Shown: positions 59,668-64,000 of the stretch, piece by piece
Layout: the number at the start of each line of letters is the position of its first letter
Numbering within the stretch: the stretch's first letter is position 1
Assembly: GCF_014649395.1 (NCBI RefSeq)
Contig: NZ_BMSY01000006.1
Location: 1-64,000 of the forward strand
Length of the DNA: 64,000 nucleotides
DNA from: Streptomyces aureoverticillatus
GTDB taxonomy: Bacteria; Actinomycetota; Actinomycetes; Streptomycetales; Streptomycetaceae
Reading direction: 5' to 3'
Position numbers and translations under genes: made by a program
The notes under the pieces: generated by a model
Database searches by the model: none
What the model saw: the letters and a program-made list of their open reading frames with translations, nothing else
What the model was told of the DNA's origin: nothing

Positions 59668-62049
59668 ATGAGCCAGCAGGGGGAGAGGCACACCGGTCGC
59701 GGGGCCCGTTCCGGCCAGGAGGACGACTGGTGGGGGCAGTTGTACGACGAGTCGAAGGACGACGCGGGGCCTGCGGCCGCGGCTGATTCTCTGGACGACC
59801 GCTTCGCGTCGGCTGCCGGAACGGTCTCTGGCGGGGGCGCCTCGGACGACGGGGCTCAGGCGGGCGGCTCCGGCTCCGCCGACGAGGGGACTACTGCGTA
59901 CGTTGCCGGGGGGCCCGGCGGCCCGGGGAGCGTTCCCGGCCAACGGGGCGCGGGTGCGGCGGATGTGACCTCGGCTCACCGGGAGGCTGCCGGGGGGCTT
60001 GGAGGGGAGGGTGTTACTCCGGGGGAGCGGGGGGCCGACTCTGCGGGTGGCGGGGGCGAGGCTGTTCGCGGTGGGGGCGACGCTGCCCGTCGCGGGGCTG
60101 ACCCGGCTCGCCGCGAGGCGGACGCTGCTCGCGGTGGAGGTGACCTGGCCCGCAGCGAGGCCGACGCTGCTCGCGGTGGAGGTGACCTGGCCCGCAGCGA
60201 GGCCGACGCTGCTCGCCGTGAGGCTGACTCTGCCCGTCGCGGGGCTGACCCGGCTCGCCGCGAGGCGGACGCTGCCCGCACCGGTGGCGACCTGGCCCGC
60301 AGCGAGGCCGACCAGGCCCAAGCCGAAGCCGACCCAGGCCGTCGTGAGGCCGACCCGGCCCAGCGGCCCGCCCCCGCGCCTCAACGGGGCGTCCTCCCGG
60401 ACTGGTTGACGGCCTCCGCGCCCCGGCCACCCCAGCGGCCCACCCCGGAGCCGCCGTCCCCGCCTCGCCCTCCGGCGCCCGAACCACCGCGTCGTCCGGC
60501 TGCGGAGACACCTGAGGCTCCCCGTCCTCCGATGTCCGGGGCACCCGGGCGTCCGGCCCCGGAGCCACCTGAGGCCCCCCACCTTCCGGTGTCCGAGGCA
60601 CCTGGGCGTCCGGCCCCGGAGCCACCTGAGGCTCCCCGCCCTCCGGTGTCCGAGGCACCTGGCCGTCCCGTTCCGGAGACACCTGAGGCTCCCCGTCCTC
60701 CGATGTCCGGGGCACCCGGGCGTCCGGCCCCGGAGCCACCCCAGCCTCCGACAGCACCCACCCCACCCCAGCGACCGGCCCCGGAGCCCCCTCGGCCACC
60801 GGCACCCCCGCCACCCCGCCAAGCCCCACCCGAGCCGTCCCGGCACCCCACTGCGCCGCCGCCCCACGACCCTCCCGCCTACCGTGCCCCCGCCCCCTGG
60901 GCGCCCTCCGCCGTGGGTGCCGGGCCCGTGACGTTTCCGGCGGCACGGAAGCCGGAGCCCGAAGCGGAGGTCGGAGGAGGGCCGTCCGGGGCGTCGACGG
61001 CGGAAGGGGAGCCGTCCAGTGAGGGGAGCGCGGCCTCCGTCGTGGGGGCCGGGGAGTCGGAGCAGCCGGGCGATGCCGTCCGTGGGGTGCCCGCGTACGT
61101 GGGGGACGGGCCGCCGACGTACGAGGCCGAGCCGACGGGGCTGCCCGTGGCGGACCCGGACGCACTGGGGGAACTCGTCGCGGACACCGTCCTGGACGGC
61201 GCCCGCTATGGAACATCCACGCTGCGCGCCGCGTCCATGCGCGGCGACTCGGCCCGGTTCCGGGGCGAACCCCGCCGCGACGCCCTGCTCACCGCCCGCT
61301 TCGGCACCGGCGACGACACCCTCGTCCTGGTCGCCATGGCCACCGGCGCCCGCGCCACGCCGGGCGCCCACCGCGCCGCCGCCGACGCCTGTGCGTGGAT
61401 CGGCCGCGCCGTCGGCCGCAGCCACGCCCGCCTGGCCCAGGACATCCGCGCCGCCCGGCGCGGCGACCTGAAGTCGGGCCTGCACCGCCTCACCGACCGC
61501 AGCCTCGGCAAGCTCCGCGCCCGCGCCGCCGAACTCGGCCTGGAACCGGACGAGTACACGGCGTCCCTGCGCTGTCTGCTGCTCCCCGCCGACCCGGAAT
61601 GCCGCACCCGCGTGTTCTTCGGCGTCGGCGCGGGCGGCCTGTTCCGGCTGCGCGGCGGCGAGTGGCAGGACATAGAGCCCCGCGTGGCCGACCTGGCCGG
61701 CGAACCCGTCGTCGGCTTCGGCTCACCGCCCGCCGAGACCCCCGACGGCGACCGGCTCACCATGGACCTGGGCATCACGACGCCCCCGAGCCCGTACGAG
61801 CCCGCGCCCGCCCCGGCGCGCGACCCCTTCCGGTTCCGGGCCTCCGTCGCCCGGCCGGGTGACACGCTCCTGCTGTGCAGCGGCGGCCTCGCCGAGCCGC
61901 TGCGCGGCGAGCCGGAGCTGGCCCGCCACCTCACCCGGAGGTGGGCCGAGGGCGGGCCGCCCGGCCTCGCCGCGTTCCTCGCCGACACCCAGGTCCGGGT
62001 CAAGGGCTACGCGGACGACCGCACGGCTGCCGCCGTTTGGGAGGCGTGA
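59668..62049 (+). CDS. PP2C-like protein with long repeat-rich N-terminus
   Basis: 793 residues. Residues 1-130 are acidic and Gly-rich. About 130-240 consist of Ala-Arg-Arg-Glu-Ala-Asp-type repeats, likely a charged helix or disordered. About 245-430 are Pro-rich with four 19-residue repeats (PEAPRPPMSGAPGRPAPEP). The last 290 residues (LDGARYGTSTLRAASMRGDS ... DTLLLCSGGLAEPL) match PP2C-domain proteins of actinobacteria; not every metal-binding Asp is evident, so phosphatase activity is probable but unproven. It may oppose Ser/Thr kinases read by FHA proteins. Probably leaderless. Confidence 0.82.
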   Translation: MSQQGERHTGRGARSGQEDDWWGQLYDESKDDAGPAAAADSLDDRFASAAGTVSGGGASDDGAQAGGSGSADEGTTAYVAGGPGGPGSVPGQRGAGAADVTSAHREAAGGLGGEGVTPGERGADSAGGGGEAVRGGGDAARRGADPARREADAARGGGDLARSEADAARGGGDLARSEADAARREADSARRGADPARREADAARTGGDLARSEADQAQAEADPGRREADPAQRPAPAPQRGVLPDWLTASAPRPPQRPTPEPPSPPRPPAPEPPRRPAAETPEAPRPPMSGAPGRPAPEPPEAPHLPVSEAPGRPAPEPPEAPRPPVSEAPGRPVPETPEAPRPPMSGAPGRPAPEPPQPPTAPTPPQRPAPEPPRPPAPPPPRQAPPEPSRHPTAPPPHDPPAYRAPAPWAPSAVGAGPVTFPAARKPEPEAEVGGGPSGASTAEGEPSSEGSAASVVGAGESEQPGDAVRGVPAYVGDGPPTYEAEPTGLPVADPDALGELVADTVLDGARYGTSTLRAASMRGDSARFRGEPRRDALLTARFGTGDDTLVLVAMATGARATPGAHRAAADACAWIGRAVGRSHARLAQDIRAARRGDLKSGLHRLTDRSLGKLRARAAELGLEPDEYTASLRCLLLPADPECRTRVFFGVGAGGLFRLRGGEWQDIEPRVADLAGEPVVGFGSPPAETPDGDRLTMDLGITTPPSPYEPAPAPARDPFRFRASVARPGDTLLLCSGGLAEPLRGEPELARHLTRRWAEGGPPGLAAFLADTQVRVKGYADDRTAAAVWEA
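60121..60216 (+). repeat. Perfect 42-bp tandem duplication plus partial third copy
   Basis: 60121-60162 and 60163-60204 are identical; the next 12 bases begin a third unit. In frame, encoding the Ala-Asp-Arg repeats of the PP2C protein. Confidence 0.9.
60508..60735 (+). repeat. Four 57-bp tandem repeats in the Pro-rich region
   Basis: Copies start at 60508, 60565, 60622 and 60679. The first and fourth are identical over all 57 bases while the middle two differ, suggesting recent copying or gene conversion. Confidence 0.88.
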
Positions 62050-62103
62050 GCGCGCCCACTGTGAATTCATGGACCCAAAGAGAGTGAAGGGGTGCATGAA
62101 GAG

Positions 62104-63846
62104 ATGGCCAAGCAGAACGTCGCCGAGCAGTTCGTCGACATCCTCGTCCGTGCCGGAGTGAAGCGCCTTTACGGAGTCGTCGGAGACAGCCTCAACCCCG
62201 TCGTGGACGCGATCCGCCGCACCAAGGCGATCGACTGGATCCAGGTCAGGCACGAGGAGACCGCCGCCTTCGCGGCCGGCGCGGAGGCCCAGATCACCGG
62301 CTCCCTCGCCGCCTGCGCGGGCTCCTGCGGCCCCGGCAACCTGCACCTCATCAACGGCCTGTACGACGCCCACCGCTCCATGGCGCCCGTCCTCGCCCTC
62401 GCCTCCCAGATCCCCTCCAGCGAGATCGGCCTCGGCTACTTCCAGGAGACCCACCCGGACCAGCTGTTCCGCGAGTGCAGCCACTACAGCGAACTGATCT
62501 CCAGCCCGAAGCAGATGCCACGCCTGCTCCAGACCGCCATCCAGCACGCCGTCGGCCAGTCGGGCGTCAGCGTGGTGTCACTGCCCGGCGACGTCGCCTC
62601 CGAGGCAGCCCCGGAGAAGGCCGCGGAAACCGCGCTCGTGACGTCCCGCCCCTCCGTGCGCCCCGGCGACGCCGAGATCGACAAGCTCGCCGCGATGATC
62701 GACGAGGCCGACAAGGTCACCCTGTTCTGCGGCAGCGGCACGGCGGGCGCCCACGCCGAGGTGATGGAGTTCGCCGAGAAGATCAAGTCCCCGGTCGGCC
62801 ACGCCCTGCGCGGCAAGGAGTGGATCCAGTACGACAACCCGTACGACGTGGGCATGAGCGGACTGCTCGGCTACGGCGCCGCGTACGAGGCCACCCACGA
62901 GTGCGACCTGCTCATCATGCTCGGCACGGACTTCCCGTACAACGCCTTCCTGCCCGACGACGTCAAGATCGCCCAGGTCGACGTGCGCCCCGAACACCTC
63001 GGCCGCCGCTCCCGGCTCGACCTCGCCGTCTGGGGCGACGTACGCGAGACCCTGCGCTGCCTGACCCCGCGCGTCTCGCCGAAGTCGAACCGCAAGTTCC
63101 TCGACAAGATGCTGAAGAAGCACGCGGACGCCCTCGAAGGCGTGGTGAAGGCGTACACGCGCAAGGTCGAGAAGCACGTCCCGATCCACCCCGAGTACGT
63201 CGCCTCCGTCCTCGACGACCTCGCCGCCGACGACGCCGTCTTCACCGTCGACACCGGCATGTGCAACGTCTGGGCGGCCCGCTACATCTCGCCCAACGGC
63301 AAGCGCCGCATCATCGGCTCCTTCAGCCACGGCTCCATGGCCAACGCCCTGCCGCAGGCGATCGGCGCCCAGTTCGTCAACCGCAAACGCCAAGTGATCT
63401 CCATGTCGGGCGACGGCGGCTTCTCCATGCTGATGGGCGACTTCCTCACCCTCGTGCAGTACGACCTGCCGGTGAAGGTGGTCCTGTTCAACAACTCCTC
63501 GCTGGGCATGGTGGAGCTGGAGATGCTGGTCGCCGGGCTGCCCTCCTACGGCACCACCAACCACAACCCCGACTTCGCCGCCGTCGCCCGTGCCGCAGGC
63601 GCCTACGGCGTCCGCGTGGAAAAGCCCAAGCAGCTCGCGGGCGCCCTCAAGGACGCCTTCTCCCACAAGGGCCCCGCCCTCGTCGACATCGTCACCGACC
63701 CCAACGCGTTGTCCATCCCGCCCAAGATCAGCTCCGAGATGGTCACCGGCTTCGCCCTCTCCGCCAGCAAGATCGTCCTCGACGGGGGCGTCGGGCGCAT
63801 GCTTCAGATGGCCCGCTCCAACTTGCGCAACGTGCCTCGGCCTTGA
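62104..63846 (+). CDS. poxB: Thiamine-diphosphate-dependent pyruvate dehydrogenase (PoxB-like)
   Basis: 580 residues. Three ThDP-enzyme domains: the N-terminal PYR domain (GVKRLYGVVGDSLNP; catalytic Glu in RHEETAAFAAGAE), a central domain (VTLFCGSGTAGAHAEVME) that binds FAD in the family, and the C-terminal PP domain with the ThDP motif SGDGGFSMLMGD to VLFNNSSLG. Length and the C-terminal tail match PoxB, which converts pyruvate to acetate and CO2 passing electrons to quinone at the membrane. The Glu-Glu-Thr motif also suits acetolactate synthase, but GxxGDSLNP and the tail favour PoxB. ATG 62104 is chosen; GTG 62092 is possible. Confidence 0.9.
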   Translation: MAKQNVAEQFVDILVRAGVKRLYGVVGDSLNPVVDAIRRTKAIDWIQVRHEETAAFAAGAEAQITGSLAACAGSCGPGNLHLINGLYDAHRSMAPVLALASQIPSSEIGLGYFQETHPDQLFRECSHYSELISSPKQMPRLLQTAIQHAVGQSGVSVVSLPGDVASEAAPEKAAETALVTSRPSVRPGDAEIDKLAAMIDEADKVTLFCGSGTAGAHAEVMEFAEKIKSPVGHALRGKEWIQYDNPYDVGMSGLLGYGAAYEATHECDLLIMLGTDFPYNAFLPDDVKIAQVDVRPEHLGRRSRLDLAVWGDVRETLRCLTPRVSPKSNRKFLDKMLKKHADALEGVVKAYTRKVEKHVPIHPEYVASVLDDLAADDAVFTVDTGMCNVWAARYISPNGKRRIIGSFSHGSMANALPQAIGAQFVNRKRQVISMSGDGGFSMLMGDFLTLVQYDLPVKVVLFNNSSLGMVELEMLVAGLPSYGTTNHNPDFAAVARAAGAYGVRVEKPKQLAGALKDAFSHKGPALVDIVTDPNALSIPPKISSEMVTGFALSASKIVLDGGVGRMLQMARSNLRNVPRP

Positions 63847-63884
63847 CCCGCGTGGGACGCACCAGTCCCGCCCCTTTCCCGAAA

Positions 63885-63903
63885 CTGGGGGCTCCGCCCC
63901 CAG
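63885..63903 (+). terminator. Hairpin after poxB
   Basis: 8-bp stem, 3-nt loop, identical in all 19 bases to 42746-42764, 38 bp after the stop codon. Confidence 0.5.
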
Positions 63904-63910
63904 ACCCCCG

Positions 63911-63960
63911 CTCCTCAATCGCCGGAGGGGCTCGAAAGAGCCCGTCCGACGATTGAGGAC
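63911..63960. repeat. Family A inverted repeat, imperfect
   Basis: Arms 63911-63932 and 63939-63960 with a few mismatches; the copy continues to the window edge with a GGGGGTCCAGGGGGCGG tail like that at 42925. Confidence 0.75.
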
Positions 63961-64000
63961 GAGGCGCGGAGCGCCGATAGCGGGGGTCCAGGGGGCGGCA

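Overview
This is a high-GC (about 70-75 %) actinobacterial chromosome segment, almost certainly Streptomyces. The reasons are strong GC3 bias, GTG/TTG starts, the SAV2148-type HEPN protein, a sugar ABC importer with no ATPase gene of its own, a sulfur-assimilation cluster ordered as in Streptomyces, and many genes that appear to be transcribed as leaderless mRNAs. I saw no rRNA, tRNA, CRISPR array, prophage or insertion sequence. The window looks like core/near-core chromosome with scattered gene decay.

Layout. 0-9.5 kb: the 3' end of glgB, an FHA protein, an M14 carboxypeptidase, treY, an MFS exporter and glgX (glycogen/trehalose metabolism). 9.6-14 kb: two secreted proteins that together resemble a copper amine oxidase split into two genes, then a HEPN protein and a DnaQ-like exonuclease. 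14-22 kb: a kinase-like phosphotransferase, a sugar ABC importer (two permeases plus lipoprotein), a macrolide-type glycosyltransferase behind a TetR-like operator, a CDP-alcohol phosphatidyltransferase, and an eroded locus (MocR-regulator remnant, yczE, MMPL pseudogene). 23-27 kb: a subtilisin, small enzymes and a truncated ketopantoate reductase fragment.

27.6-37.4 kb is one coherent sulfur unit on the minus strand. It runs cysteine-containing leader peptide, sulfite reductase, Zn-ribbon protein, APS reductase (cysH), cysC, cysD, cysN, sulfonate-type ABC importer, sirohydrochlorin chelatase. Uptake, activation, reduction and the siroheme cofactor step are encoded together, and several genes overlap by 4 bp. 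37.6-49 kb: acetyltransferases, a GAF-domain regulator, an AidB-type acyl-CoA dehydrogenase divergent from a YihY/BrkB membrane protein across 17 bp, an NmrA-like protein, two AraC-type regulators, VOC and NUDIX proteins, and an uncharacterised cupin/cyclase-like pair. 49-64 kb: a LacZ-type beta-galactosidase; rsgA preceded by a 23-codon ORF and a hairpin that hides its ribosome-binding site; an Ada/AlkA fusion with a shortened glycosylase domain; a GH95-like glycosidase; DUF456; a helix-turn-helix regulator; a repeat-rich PP2C-like phosphatase; and a PoxB-like pyruvate dehydrogenase.

Two families of intergenic inverted repeats recur at gene ends. Family A carries a 23-40 nt arm; family B shares an identical 28-mer. 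The points most worth following up are the split amine oxidase, the rsgA leader, the sulfur leader peptide, the symmetric divergent promoter at 41.6 kb and the degenerate Ada/AlkA protein.
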